A stretch of DNA of 64,000 nt, from the NCBI RefSeq assembly GCF_014648895.1, contig NZ_BMRZ01000003.1, positions 496,001 through 560,000 of the forward strand, in the 5' to 3' direction. The position numbers and the translations under genes were made by a program. Shown in pieces: positions 43,462 through 51,738 of the stretch (positions are counted from its first letter, which is position 1; each line of letters starts with the position of its first letter). The notes beneath the pieces are model-generated. The model did no database searches and was not told the DNA's origin. It saw only the letters and a program-made list of their open reading frames with translations. This DNA is from Streptomyces tanashiensis. Lineage in GTDB: Bacteria > Actinomycetota > Actinomycetes > Streptomycetales > Streptomycetaceae.

Positions 43462-44595
43462 CTAACCAGCGGCGGGTCCACGGTCCGTCAGGGGAGCCTG
43501 CTGCAGGGGCACCGGACGGCACACCCGGGGCTCCTCGACGACCACCACGGGCTCGGGCTCCGGCGGGATCTCCAGTCCGGCGAGCCCGCACGGCACCTCG
43601 TCCGTCGCGTACGGCAGCCGCAGCACGCCCTCGGCCGTCCACAGGCCCGCCCCGGCCAGCCAGCCCTGCGGGGCGGCCAGCTGGGCCATCCGGCGGGACG
43701 AGGGCCGCCAGGCGCCCACCCAGCTGCCGCCCGCCGCGTCGATCCGCAGCGCCACCGCGCAGCCCTCCGGCATCAGCACCTGCCCCGGCTGGACCGCGAA
43801 CGGCGTCACCGCCGCGTCGTCGAGCCGCAGGCACTCGGGGAACCGCACCGGCAGCAGGCTCCCGAGGACGCCCCAGCCGAGCCGGTCGTGGCCCGGGGAC
43901 GGCGCGTCGGAGCGGATCAGGAGCAGCCCGCTGTCCGGGTCCGCGAGCAGCAGCCGGTCGTCGCTCCCCTCGGTGATCTGGAGCAGCGGCGTCACCTCCC
44001 CGCCCCGCTCCAGGTCGACGGCGACGGCCTTCACCGGCCCGTCGCCGAGCCGCCGGTCGAGCGCGAGCATCCGGCCCGTGCGGTCGAGCCACACCCCGCC
44101 CGTGCAGCGGCCCCTGACCTCCGCGACCCGCTCCGGGCCGAAGGCCCCGCCCGCCACCAGCCACAGGGTGGTCGTGTCGGGGCCGACGCACATCGCGTAC
44201 GCGCAGATGCCGTCCGGCGAGGGCGGGAGCAGCACGAGGTGCTCGGAGCCGGGTGCCTCCACCGCGCCGAGCCGGAGCTCGCCGGTGGCCGGGCCGGTGG
44301 GGTAGAGCAGCGAGAACGTGTTCCGCCGCCCGTCCACGCGGCGGGCGACGAGGACCCTGCCGTCCGCGAGGGGCAGCAGCTGGGTGCCGGCCTCCTCCGG
44401 CTGGCCGAGAGGGAGCGGGACGGCGTACGGCTCCGGGCCGTCGAGGGTCCACCTCTCCACGTACAGGGCGTCGCCGGCGCCCGCGAGCCTGGCCGCGTAC
44501 GCGCCGTCGGCCGTGATCGTGAACCCCGCCGGCCAGGCCGCACCGGGGTCGCGGTCGCCGTCCTCGGCCGGGGTCTCGATGGCACACGCTGTCAT
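43462..44595 (-). CDS. Beta-propeller-like hypothetical protein
   Basis: A 377-residue soluble protein. ATG 44595 follows GGAGG by ten bases. Repeated blades of about 40-45 residues have the pattern short strand, DGRVLVARRVDG-type turn, strand: for instance LLPLADGRVLVA, LLPPSPDGICAYAM, WLDRTGRMLALDRRL and LLLADPDSGLLLIR. This suggests a six- or seven-bladed propeller. No signal peptide. Divergent from the siderophore-binding lipoprotein. Function unknown; it may be a scaffold. Confidence 0.75.
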   Translation of the reverse strand: MTACAIETPAEDGDRDPGAAWPAGFTITADGAYAARLAGAGDALYVERWTLDGPEPYAVPLPLGQPEEAGTQLLPLADGRVLVARRVDGRRNTFSLLYPTGPATGELRLGAVEAPGSEHLVLLPPSPDGICAYAMCVGPDTTTLWLVAGGAFGPERVAEVRGRCTGGVWLDRTGRMLALDRRLGDGPVKAVAVDLERGGEVTPLLQITEGSDDRLLLADPDSGLLLIRSDAPSPGHDRLGWGVLGSLLPVRFPECLRLDDAAVTPFAVQPGQVLMPEGCAVALRIDAAGGSWVGAWRPSSRRMAQLAAPQGWLAGAGLWTAEGVLRLPYATDEVPCGLAGLEIPPEPEPVVVVEEPRVCRPVPLQQAPLTDRGPAAG

Positions 44596-44738
44596 CGACT
44601 CGTCACCTCCGGCCACGAAGCTAGTTTTCGCACTTCCAGCCGAACAACACGAGCAGGGTCACTTCACACATAAGGGTGGCCCTGCGGCGGTTCGGCTGAG
44701 GGGGAGGGGGCGGTTGTGCTGGAGTGGCCCGTGGTGAG

Positions 44739-44757
44739 TAAGGTAAGGCGAACCTAA
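44739..44757. promoter_or_regulatory. Iron box (DmdR1/IdeR-type operator)
   Basis: TAAGGTAAGGCGAACCTAA agrees with the actinobacterial iron-box consensus TTAGGTTAGGCTAACCTAA at 16 of 19 positions. It lies 79 bp before the start of the siderophore-binding lipoprotein, as expected for iron repression. Confidence 0.88.
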
Positions 44758-44835
44758 GCGGAGCCTGTGGCTCCGGTCGGTCGCACACGTTTCCGCGCAA
44801 GTCCCCGCCAGGACGACCCGTACAGGAGCCTTCTC

Positions 44836-45873
44836 ATGTCCCTCCGCCGCCGCGGCACCGCCGCCGTCGTCGCCCTCGCCGCCGCGCTCTCGCTCGCGGC
44901 CTGCGGAGGCGGCGACGGGTCCTCCGACCCCGCGAAGAAGGAGGATTCCGCCAAGAAGAAGGACGTCGCCACCGGCGGCAAGGACTTCGGCGACGCCGCC
45001 GCCAAGACCGCGGCCATGGGCACCGACGCCAAGCCGGGCCAGTTCCCGCGCACCCTCACCCACGCCCTCGGCACGACCGAGCTCAAGGCCGCCCCCAAGC
45101 GGGTCGTCGTGCTCGACGTCGGCGAGCTCGACAACGTCGTCTCCCTCGGCATCCAGCCCGTCGGCTACGCCCCCTCCGAGGGCGACGACGGCATCCCCGG
45201 CTACCTCGAGAAGGACGCCGGCACCCCGAAGTCCGTCGGCACCATCAACAACCTCAACCTGGAGGCCATCGCCAACCTCCAGCCCGACCTCATCCTCGGC
45301 AGCCAGCTGCGCGCCGCCGACAAGTACGACGAGCTGTCGAAGATCGCGCCGACCGTGTTCTCCATCCGCCCGGGCTTCACCTGGAAGGAGAACTACCTCC
45401 TCAACGCCGCCGCGCTCGACAGGACCGACGAGGCGAAGGCGAAGCTCGCCGCCTACGAGACCAAGGCGAAGCAGCTCGGCACGGACATCGGCCCGGACAA
45501 GCCGACCGTCTCCATGGTCCGCTACCTCCCCGGCAAGATCCGCCTCTACGCCAAGGCCTCCTTCATCGGCACCATCCTGGAGGACACCGGCCTGCCCCGG
45601 CCGAAGAACCAGCAGGTCGACGAGCTGGCCGCCGAGATCAGCCCCGAGAAGATCGACGAGGCCGACGCCGACTGGATCTTCACCGGCGTCTACGGCGACG
45701 CCAAGGCCACCAAGAAGGACACCGCCCAGGCCAACCCGCTCTGGAAGAACCTCTCCGCGGTCAAGGCCGGCCGGGCCAAGGACGTCCCGGACGAGACCTG
45801 GTACCTCGGCCTCGGCGTCACGGCCGCGAACAGCGTCCTCGACGACCTGCGCGCCGACCTCGTGAAGAAGTAG
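44836..45873 (+). CDS. Iron-siderophore ABC transporter substrate-binding lipoprotein
   Basis: A 345-residue periplasmic-binding-type lipoprotein (FepB/DesE-like). ATG 44836 follows CAGGAGCC. The signal ends at lipobox SLAAC (Cys23). The ligand-binding fold has PKRVVVLDVGELDNVVSLGIQPVGYA, LNLEAIANLQPDLILGS and DWIFTGVYGDA. No permease or ATPase genes follow, so it must share a transporter encoded elsewhere, as S. coelicolor DesE does. The iron box upstream implies induction on iron starvation. The siderophore is probably a hydroxamate (inference). Confidence 0.92.
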   Translation: MSLRRRGTAAVVALAAALSLAACGGGDGSSDPAKKEDSAKKKDVATGGKDFGDAAAKTAAMGTDAKPGQFPRTLTHALGTTELKAAPKRVVVLDVGELDNVVSLGIQPVGYAPSEGDDGIPGYLEKDAGTPKSVGTINNLNLEAIANLQPDLILGSQLRAADKYDELSKIAPTVFSIRPGFTWKENYLLNAAALDRTDEAKAKLAAYETKAKQLGTDIGPDKPTVSMVRYLPGKIRLYAKASFIGTILEDTGLPRPKNQQVDELAAEISPEKIDEADADWIFTGVYGDAKATKKDTAQANPLWKNLSAVKAGRAKDVPDETWYLGLGVTAANSVLDDLRADLVKK

Positions 45874-45939
45874 CCCGGGCTCCCGGAGTCATCCACAGGC
45901 CCGGACGGCGGGGCGCGGGGGACAGGTAGCCTTTCCCTC

Positions 45940-46758
45940 GTGCCCCGTCTGTCTGAAGTCATCGCCGAGCTCGACGCCCTCTGGCCACCAGAGCGAGCAG
46001 AGTCCTGGGACGCCGTCGGCACCGTCTGCGGCGACCCCGACGCCGAGGTGAACCGCGTCCTCTTCGCCGTCGACCCCGTCCAGGAGATCGCCGACGAGGC
46101 CGTCGCCCTCGGCGCCGACCTGATCGTCACCCACCACCCGCTCTACCTGCGCGGGACGACGACGGTCGCGGCCGGCCACTTCAAGGGCCGCGTCGTGCAC
46201 ACGCTCATCAAGCACGACATCGCCCTCCACGTCGCCCACACCAACGCCGACACCGCCGACCCCGGCGTCTCCGACGCCCTCGCCGGCGCGCTCGACCTCC
46301 GGGTCACCGGCCCCCTCGTCCCCGAGAGCAACCTCGGCCGGATCTGCGAGCTGGACCACCCCGAGACCCTCGCCGAGTTCGCCGCCCGCGCCGCCAAGCG
46401 GCTGCCCGCCACCGCGCAGGGCATCCGCGTCGCCGGCGACCCCGGCATGATCCTGCGCCGCGTCGCCGTCAGCGGCGGCTCCGGCGACGGCCTCTTCGAC
46501 GCCGTACGGGCCGCGGGCGTCGACGCCTTCCTCACCGCCGACCTGCGCCACCACCCGGTCTCCGAGGCCACCCAGCAGTCCCCGCTGGCTCTGGTCGACG
46601 CCGCGCACTGGGCCACCGAATGGCCCTGGTGCGAGCAGGCCGCCGCCCAGCTCGACGAGATTTCCGACCGCCACGGCTGGGACCTCCGCGTCCACGTCTC
46701 GAAGACGGTCACCGACCCCTGGTCCTCCCACCACACCTCCCCTGGAGCCCCCAACTGA
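45940..46758 (+). CDS. Nif3-like dinuclear metal-centre protein
   Basis: A 272-residue member of the conserved Nif3/YbgI family, which forms a hexameric ring with a two-metal site; its cell role is unsettled. Metal-ligand motifs are THHPL (His65, His66), VAHTNAD and, near the C-terminus, LVDAAHWATEWP. GTG 45940 is the start. It is followed by a zinc-ribbon protein and RNase H, the same gene order as in many actinobacteria. Its stop overlaps the next start as CTGA. Confidence 0.92.
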   Translation: MPRLSEVIAELDALWPPERAESWDAVGTVCGDPDAEVNRVLFAVDPVQEIADEAVALGADLIVTHHPLYLRGTTTVAAGHFKGRVVHTLIKHDIALHVAHTNADTADPGVSDALAGALDLRVTGPLVPESNLGRICELDHPETLAEFAARAAKRLPATAQGIRVAGDPGMILRRVAVSGGSGDGLFDAVRAAGVDAFLTADLRHHPVSEATQQSPLALVDAAHWATEWPWCEQAAAQLDEISDRHGWDLRVHVSKTVTDPWSSHHTSPGAPN

Positions 46759-47498
46759 ACGCCGCGCCCGCCGACCAGATCCGCCTCCTCGACGTCCAGG
46801 CCCTGGACGTCCGCCTCCAGCAGCTCGCCCACAAGCGCCGCTCGCTGCCCGAGCACGCCGAGATCGAGGCGCTGACCAAGGACCTCACCCAGCTGCGCGA
46901 CCTGCTCGTCGCCGCGCAGACCGAGGAGAGCGACTGCGGCCGCGAGCAGACCAAGGCCGAGCAGGACGTCGACCAGGTCCGCCAGCGCGCCGCGCGCGAC
47001 CAGCAGCGGCTCGACTCCGGCGCCGTCTCCTCCCCGAAGGACCTGGAGAACCTCCAGCGCGAGATCGTCTCCCTCGCCAAGCGCCAGGGTGACCTGGAGG
47101 AGATCGTCCTGGAGGTCATGGAGCGCCGCGAGTCCGTCCAGGAGCGCCTCGCCGAGCTGACCGAGCGCGTCTCCGCCGTCCAGGCCAAGACCGACGACGC
47201 CACCGCCCGGCGTGACGCCGCCCAGTCCGAGCTGGACGTCGAGGCCGCCTCCGTCACCAAGGAGCGCGAGCTCGTCGCGGGCTCCGTCCCGGCCGACCTG
47301 ATCAAGCTGTACGAGAAGCTGCGCGAGCAGCAGGGCGGCGTCGGCGCGGCCCGGCTGTACCAGCGCAAGTGCGAGGGCTGCCACATCGAGCTCAACATCA
47401 CCGAGCTCAACGAGGTGCGCGCCGCCGCCAAGGACACGGTCGTCCGGTGCGAGAACTGCCGCCGGATCCTCGTCCGCACCGCGGAGTCCGGCCTGTAA
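46755..47498 (+). CDS. C4-type zinc-ribbon coiled-coil protein (CdsZ/DUF164), CTG start
   Basis: A 247-residue protein: a long coiled coil (residues about 5-195) and a C-terminal zinc ribbon CEGCHIELN ... VRCENCRRIL. The family start lies just before NAAPADQIRLLDVQALD. There is no ATG, GTG or TTG there; the codon in place is CTG 46755, with GGAG seven bases upstream and the previous stop overlapping (CTGA). I therefore propose a CTG initiation codon. The next gene starts in the TAA stop (TAATG). Role: probably RNA- or translation-related, from family and neighbours. Confidence 0.88.
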   Translation: MNAAPADQIRLLDVQALDVRLQQLAHKRRSLPEHAEIEALTKDLTQLRDLLVAAQTEESDCGREQTKAEQDVDQVRQRAARDQQRLDSGAVSSPKDLENLQREIVSLAKRQGDLEEIVLEVMERRESVQERLAELTERVSAVQAKTDDATARRDAAQSELDVEAASVTKERELVAGSVPADLIKLYEKLREQQGGVGAARLYQRKCEGCHIELNITELNEVRAAAKDTVVRCENCRRILVRTAESGL

Positions 47499-49312
47499 TG
47501 CGCGAGGTCGTGGTCGAGGCGGACGGCGGCTCCCGGGGCAACCCGGGGCCCGCCGGCTACGGCGCGGTCGTCCTCGACCCGGCGACGGGGGAGACCCTGG
47601 CGGAGGCCGCCGAGTACATCGGGGTGGCCACGAACAACGTCGCCGAGTACAAGGGCCTGGTGGCGGGCCTGAAGGCGGCCCGGGAGCTGTTCCCGGACGC
47701 CACCGTCCACGTCCGCATGGACTCCAAGCTGGTCGTCGAGCAGATGTCCGGCCGCTGGAAGATCAAGCACCCCGACATGAAGCCGCTCGCGGCCGAGGCC
47801 GGGCGGGTCTTCCCCGCGGGCCGGGTCCGCTACGAGTGGATCCCGCGCGAGCGGAACAAGCACGCGGACCGGCTCGCGAACGAGGCGATGGACGCGGGCA
47901 AGCGGGGCCGCCAGTGGGAGCCCTCCGCCTCCACGGCCGGCCTGGACGCCTCCGCCGCGCGCAACGCCGCGGCCCCGCCCCCGTCGGGCCCTCCCGGCGA
48001 CGCGACGGCGGGCGCGGCGAGAGCCCGAGCGGCGCTCGCCGGGTCCTCGGGTGGCGGCGGTACGGCCACGGCCGGCGGGACGGCGACATCCGGCGGTACG
48101 GCCACGGGCGCGGCGACGGGACCGACCGCCGGGACCCGGGCCGGGGCACCGGCCGGTTCCGCGACGGGCCCGGGCGCCTGGCCGGGCGCCGTGTCGCGCC
48201 CGGCGACCCCCGACGCAGGTCCTGACGCGGGCTCTGACGACGGCCTGTTCGCCGCCGAGGAGGCCGTCACGGCCTCGGTGGCGTCCGGCGACTTCGAGGC
48301 CGAGGCGGGCGCTCTGGCCCCGGTGGGCCACGCGGCGCGCGCCCACGCGCCGGCCACCGACGGCCCGGCGGCACGCGCCGCGGCTCCGGGCGTCGGCGCG
48401 GACGCCACCGAGGGCGCCGCGCCCGCGCCGGGCGGTACCACCGCCTTGGCTCCGGCCGCCGGCCACGCGACCGCCCCGGCTTCGGCCGCCGGCCACGCGA
48501 CTGCCCCGGCTCCGGCCGCAGGCCGTGCCACCGCCCCGGTTTCGGCCGCCGACCGCGCGACCGCCCCGGCTCCGGCCGCAGGCCGTGCCACCGCCCCGGT
48601 TTCGGCCGCCGACCGCGCGACCGCCCCGGCCGCTCGGCCGCAGGTGCCCGCCGCCCCCCGCCAGGGGTGGGCCGGGCCCGACATGGGTGCGCCGGCGACG
48701 TTCGTGCTGCTGCGGCACGGGGAGACCGCGCTCACGCCCGAGAAGCGGTTCTCCGGCAGCGGGGGGAGCGACCCCGAGCTGTCGGCGGCCGGACTGCGGC
48801 AGGCCGAGGCCGTCGCCGAGGCCCTCGCCGCGCGGGGCACGATCCAGGAGATCGTCAGCTCGCCGCTCACCCGCTGCCGCCAGACCGCCGGTGCCGTCGC
48901 CGCCCGGCTCGGCCTCGACGTACGGATCGAGCAGGGGCTGCGGGAGACCGACTTCGGCGCCTGGGAGGGCCTGACCTTCGGCGAGGTGCGCGAGCGCCAC
49001 CCGGAGGACCTCGACGCCTGGCTGGCCTCGCCGAAGGCCGCGCCGACCGGCGGAGGCGAGAGCTTCGCGACCGTCGCCCGGCGCGTCGCCGCGACCCGGG
49101 ACCGGCTGACCGCCGCGTACGCGGGCCGCACGGTCCTCCTCGTCACCCACGTCACGCCGATCAAGACCCTGGTCCGGCTCGCGCTCGGCGCCCCGCCGGA
49201 GTCGCTGTTCCGGATGGAGCTGTCGGCCGCCTCGATCTCGGCCGTGGCCTACTACGCCGACGGCAACGCGTCCGTGCGGCTCCTCAACGACACCTCGCAC
49301 CTGCGGGGCTGA
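47498..49312 (+). CDS. Bifunctional RNase H / CobC-type acid phosphatase
   Basis: A 604-residue fusion. The N-terminal RNase HI domain (1-135) has catalytic Asp9 in VEADGGSRGNPG, Glu in NNVAEYKGL and Asp in VRMDSKLV; it removes RNA from RNA/DNA hybrids. The C-terminal histidine phosphatase domain (about 400-604) has LLRHGETALTPEKRFSG and VTHVTPIK and is related to alpha-ribazole phosphatase. The M. tuberculosis counterpart (Rv2228c, about 364 residues) has a short linker; here it is about 260 residues of Ala/Thr/Pro/Gly with a 30-bp tandem repeat. ATG 47498 overlaps the previous TAA. Confidence 0.93.
   Translation: MREVVVEADGGSRGNPGPAGYGAVVLDPATGETLAEAAEYIGVATNNVAEYKGLVAGLKAARELFPDATVHVRMDSKLVVEQMSGRWKIKHPDMKPLAAEAGRVFPAGRVRYEWIPRERNKHADRLANEAMDAGKRGRQWEPSASTAGLDASAARNAAAPPPSGPPGDATAGAARARAALAGSSGGGGTATAGGTATSGGTATGAATGPTAGTRAGAPAGSATGPGAWPGAVSRPATPDAGPDAGSDDGLFAAEEAVTASVASGDFEAEAGALAPVGHAARAHAPATDGPAARAAAPGVGADATEGAAPAPGGTTALAPAAGHATAPASAAGHATAPAPAAGRATAPVSAADRATAPAPAAGRATAPVSAADRATAPAARPQVPAAPRQGWAGPDMGAPATFVLLRHGETALTPEKRFSGSGGSDPELSAAGLRQAEAVAEALAARGTIQEIVSSPLTRCRQTAGAVAARLGLDVRIEQGLRETDFGAWEGLTFGEVRERHPEDLDAWLASPKAAPTGGGESFATVARRVAATRDRLTAAYAGRTVLLVTHVTPIKTLVRLALGAPPESLFRMELSAASISAVAYYADGNASVRLLNDTSHLRG
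48431..48631. repeat. 30-bp in-frame tandem repeat in RNase H/phosphatase linker
   Basis: Nearly seven 30-bp units starting at 48431, 48461, 48491, 48521, 48551, 48581 and (partial) 48611. Each codes for ten residues of the kind GRATAPVSAA or GHATAPASAA. Units at 48521/48551 and 48581/48611 form an identical 60-bp higher-order pair, a sign of recent duplication. Confidence 0.9.
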
Positions 49313-49323
49313 GACGGGCGGAG

Positions 49324-49353
49324 GGTGGTGCGGGGGTCCGCCCCCGTACCACC
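49324..49353 (+). terminator. Terminator after RNase H/phosphatase gene
   Basis: A 13-bp stem (49324-49336 with 49341-49353, one G-T pair) with a TCCG loop, 11 bp past the stop and only 9 bp before the next ATG. Confidence 0.75.
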
Positions 49354-49362
49354 ATCTCCCGC

Positions 49363-50160
49363 ATGACGTGGTCCTTCACCGACAGCGCCGCCGCCTTCCG
49401 GGCCGCCGCCGCAGAGCATCTCGCCGCCGATCCCGCCCGTAACACCGCCGTGCTCACGCTCATGGACACGGCCGGGCGGCTCGGCTGGTGGGAAGAGGCG
49501 GACGGCCGGGTCACCGGCGTCCTCGCGGTGGCGCCGCCCGGCGTGCCCGCCTTCGGGGCGATGACGGAGGAGGCGGCCCGCGCGCTCGTCCTCCCCGGGG
49601 GCGAGCGGGCGACGGAGGTGCGCGGCGAGACGGCCGCCGTCGAGGCGTACGCGGAGGCCACCGGCCGGCCCTGGGCGCCCACCGTCCGCATGCGGCTCTT
49701 CCGGCTCGGCGAGCTGACCCCGCCGGACCCGGCCCCGGCCGGCCGGGGCCGGGCCGCCACCGAGGCGGACGTCCCGCTCGTCGCCGCCTGGACGACGGAG
49801 TTCGCGGTGGCCATCGGGGACGAGCCCGCCGAGGACTACACCGGCTTCGTCACCGAGCGGACCTCCGAGGGACGGCTGTGGCTCTGGGAGGGGCCCGACG
49901 GCCGCCCGGTGTCGATGGCCGCCGTCTCCCGCACGATCGAGGGTCAGGCCCGCGTCCATCTCGTCTACACCCCGCCCGCCGAGCGCGGCCGGGGGTACGC
50001 GGCCGGTGTCACCGAGGCCGTCAGCCGGGCCGCGCTCGACGGCGGCGTGGCGCAGGTCCTGCTCTTCACGGACCTGTCCAACCCCACGAGCAACGCCCTC
50101 TACCAGCGCCTCGGCTACCGGCCCGTCACCGACCACCTCGGCGTGACGTTCACCGGCTGA
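49363..50160 (+). CDS. GNAT-family N-acetyltransferase
   Basis: A 265-residue acetyltransferase with the GNAT fold in the C-terminal half: VPLVAAWTTEFA, SMAAVSRTIEGQARVHLVYT, the acetyl-CoA loop PPAERGRGYAAGVTEAVSR and NPTSNALYQRLGYRPV. The N-terminal 120 residues resemble the degenerate first domain of two-domain GNATs. ATG 49363 has no ribosome site and lies close to a terminator hairpin; a later start is possible but would cut the N-domain. The substrate is unknown. Its 3' end overlaps the convergent aldolase gene by 11 bp. Confidence 0.85.
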   Translation: MTWSFTDSAAAFRAAAAEHLAADPARNTAVLTLMDTAGRLGWWEEADGRVTGVLAVAPPGVPAFGAMTEEAARALVLPGGERATEVRGETAAVEAYAEATGRPWAPTVRMRLFRLGELTPPDPAPAGRGRAATEADVPLVAAWTTEFAVAIGDEPAEDYTGFVTERTSEGRLWLWEGPDGRPVSMAAVSRTIEGQARVHLVYTPPAERGRGYAAGVTEAVSRAALDGGVAQVLLFTDLSNPTSNALYQRLGYRPVTDHLGVTFTG

Positions 50161-50812
50161 CCGGCGCCCCCAGCGCCGCAGCGCCGCGTGCGAGGGACTC
50201 CACCCGGGACCACTCGCGGGCCGCGAGGGCCTCGGGCGGCAGCATCCACGTACCGCCGACGCAGCCCACGTTCGGCAGGGCGAGGTAGGCGGGGGCGGAG
50301 GCGAGGGAGATGCCGCCCGTGGGACAGAAGCGGGCCCGGGGGAGCGGGCCCGCGAGGGACTTCAGATACGGGACGCCGCCCGCGGCCTCGGCCGGGAAGA
50401 ACTTCATGTCCTCCACCCCCTGTTCGAGGAGGGTCACCACCTCCGAGGTCGTCGAGACCCCCGGCAGGAACGGCACGCCCGAGTCCCGCATCGCGCCGAG
50501 CAGGCGCCGGGTCCACCCCGGGCTGACCAGGAAGCGCGCCCCGGCGCGCACCGCGTCCGCGACCCCGGCCGGCGAGACGACGGTGCCCGCGCCGACGACC
50601 GCCTCCGGCACCTCGGCCGCGATCGCGCGGACGGCGTCGAGCGCGGCCGGGGTGCGCAGGGTGACCTCGATCAGCGGCAGTCCGCCGGCCACCAGGGCCC
50701 GCGCCAGGGGCACGGCGTCGGCGGCGTCCTCGACCACGACGACGGGGACCACCCGGGCTGCGGCACGGGTTGCGGCACGGGCTTCCGGGGCAAGGTCGAA
50801 CACGCTCGTCAT
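50150..50812 (-). CDS. eda: 2-dehydro-3-deoxy-6-phosphogluconate (KDPG) aldolase
   Basis: A 220-residue class I aldolase that splits KDPG (or KHG) into pyruvate and glyceraldehyde-3-phosphate. Glu49 (LIEVTLRT), GAGTV, the Schiff-base Lys137 (MKFFPAEAAGG) and the phosphate-binding CPTGGIS are all present. ATG 50812 has AGGA eight bases upstream; ATG 50821 is an alternative. Single gene, 63 bp from the yaaA stop on the same strand. Confidence 0.92.
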   Translation of the reverse strand: MTSVFDLAPEARAATRAAARVVPVVVVEDAADAVPLARALVAGGLPLIEVTLRTPAALDAVRAIAAEVPEAVVGAGTVVSPAGVADAVRAGARFLVSPGWTRRLLGAMRDSGVPFLPGVSTTSEVVTLLEQGVEDMKFFPAEAAGGVPYLKSLAGPLPRARFCPTGGISLASAPAYLALPNVGCVGGTWMLPPEALAAREWSRVESLARGAAALGAPVSR

Positions 50813-50875
50813 GGGCGTCATCCTGCCCAGGGCGAGCGTCACCCGCAACGAGCGTTGCGGAGGGTGCAACAGGAG

Positions 50876-51643
50876 CTAGTGGATCTCGTCCACGAGCACG
50901 TCCAGGGCCCCCGCCTTCCCGCCCTCCTCCACCACGTACCCCAGATCCCGCAGCGCCTCCGCGAGCGCCGCCGGCGAACCCGGCTCCGCACCCGACTCCA
51001 GGAGGCTCCGCACGATCCGGCCCTTCGTCGCCTTGTTGAAGTGGCTGACGACCTTCCGGGTCGGCGCGTGCAACACCCGCACCGTCGCCGTCCTCGCCGC
51101 GAGCTCCCCCTTCGGCTTCCACGCCGACGCGTACGCCGCCGAGCGCAGGTCCAGGACGAGCCCGTCCCCGGCCGCCTCCGGCAGCACGTCCGCCATCGCG
51201 GTCCGCCAGTGCCCGCCCAGCGCGCCGAGGCCCGGCAGCTTCACCCCCATCGAGCAGCGGTACGACGGGATGCGGTCCGTCACCCTCACCGCGCCCCACA
51301 GCCCCGAGAACACGAGCAGCGAGCTCCCCGCCCGCTTCCGGGCCGCCGCGTCCAGCGTCGCCAGACCCAGCGCGTCGTACAGCACGCCCGTGTAGATCTC
51401 CCCGGCCGGACGCGCGCCCGCCGTCCGCAGCTCCGTGTTCTTCGCGACCTCGCCACGCAGCCCCTCGCTCAGGCCGAGCACCTCGCGCGCCTTCTCCTCG
51501 TCGGCCGCGCACAGCTCGACCAGCTCGTCCAGGACCGCCGCCCGCGCCTCCGCGAGCCCCGGCAGGGACAGCGACTCCGGCTTCAGCGGCGCCCCGCGCC
51601 CCGAGGAGGCCTTGCCTTCGGAGGGCGGCAACAGCACGAGCAC
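50876..51643 (-). CDS. yaaA: YaaA/DUF328 peroxide-stress protein
   Basis: A 255-residue YaaA-family protein; in E. coli YaaA limits free iron during peroxide stress. It opens VLVLLPPSEGKASSGRG, the family signature, and has TELRTAGARPAGEIYTGVLYDAL, LVFSGLWGAVRVTDRIPSYR and VSHFNKATKGRIVR. GTG 51643 follows GGAG by seven bases. Divergent from the RNB nuclease gene. Length and motifs are complete. Confidence 0.92.
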   Translation of the reverse strand: MLVLLPPSEGKASSGRGAPLKPESLSLPGLAEARAAVLDELVELCAADEEKAREVLGLSEGLRGEVAKNTELRTAGARPAGEIYTGVLYDALGLATLDAAARKRAGSSLLVFSGLWGAVRVTDRIPSYRCSMGVKLPGLGALGGHWRTAMADVLPEAAGDGLVLDLRSAAYASAWKPKGELAARTATVRVLHAPTRKVVSHFNKATKGRIVRSLLESGAEPGSPAALAEALRDLGYVVEEGGKAGALDVLVDEIH

Positions 51644-51738
51644 GGTGGTTCTCCTTCGTCCGTACGGGGATGGGGGTGCGGCCCCGGTCGTCCAGCCTAC
51701 GAGGTGCCGCACACCGCCCCAGCTCATACGCTCGGTCC

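Noticed and set aside
44836..46758. A full siderophore import operon
   Set aside because: No permease or ATPase follows; the next gene is Nif3-like housekeeping.
48431..48631. CRISPR array
   Set aside because: Contiguous 30-bp repeats without unique spacers, in frame within a coding linker.
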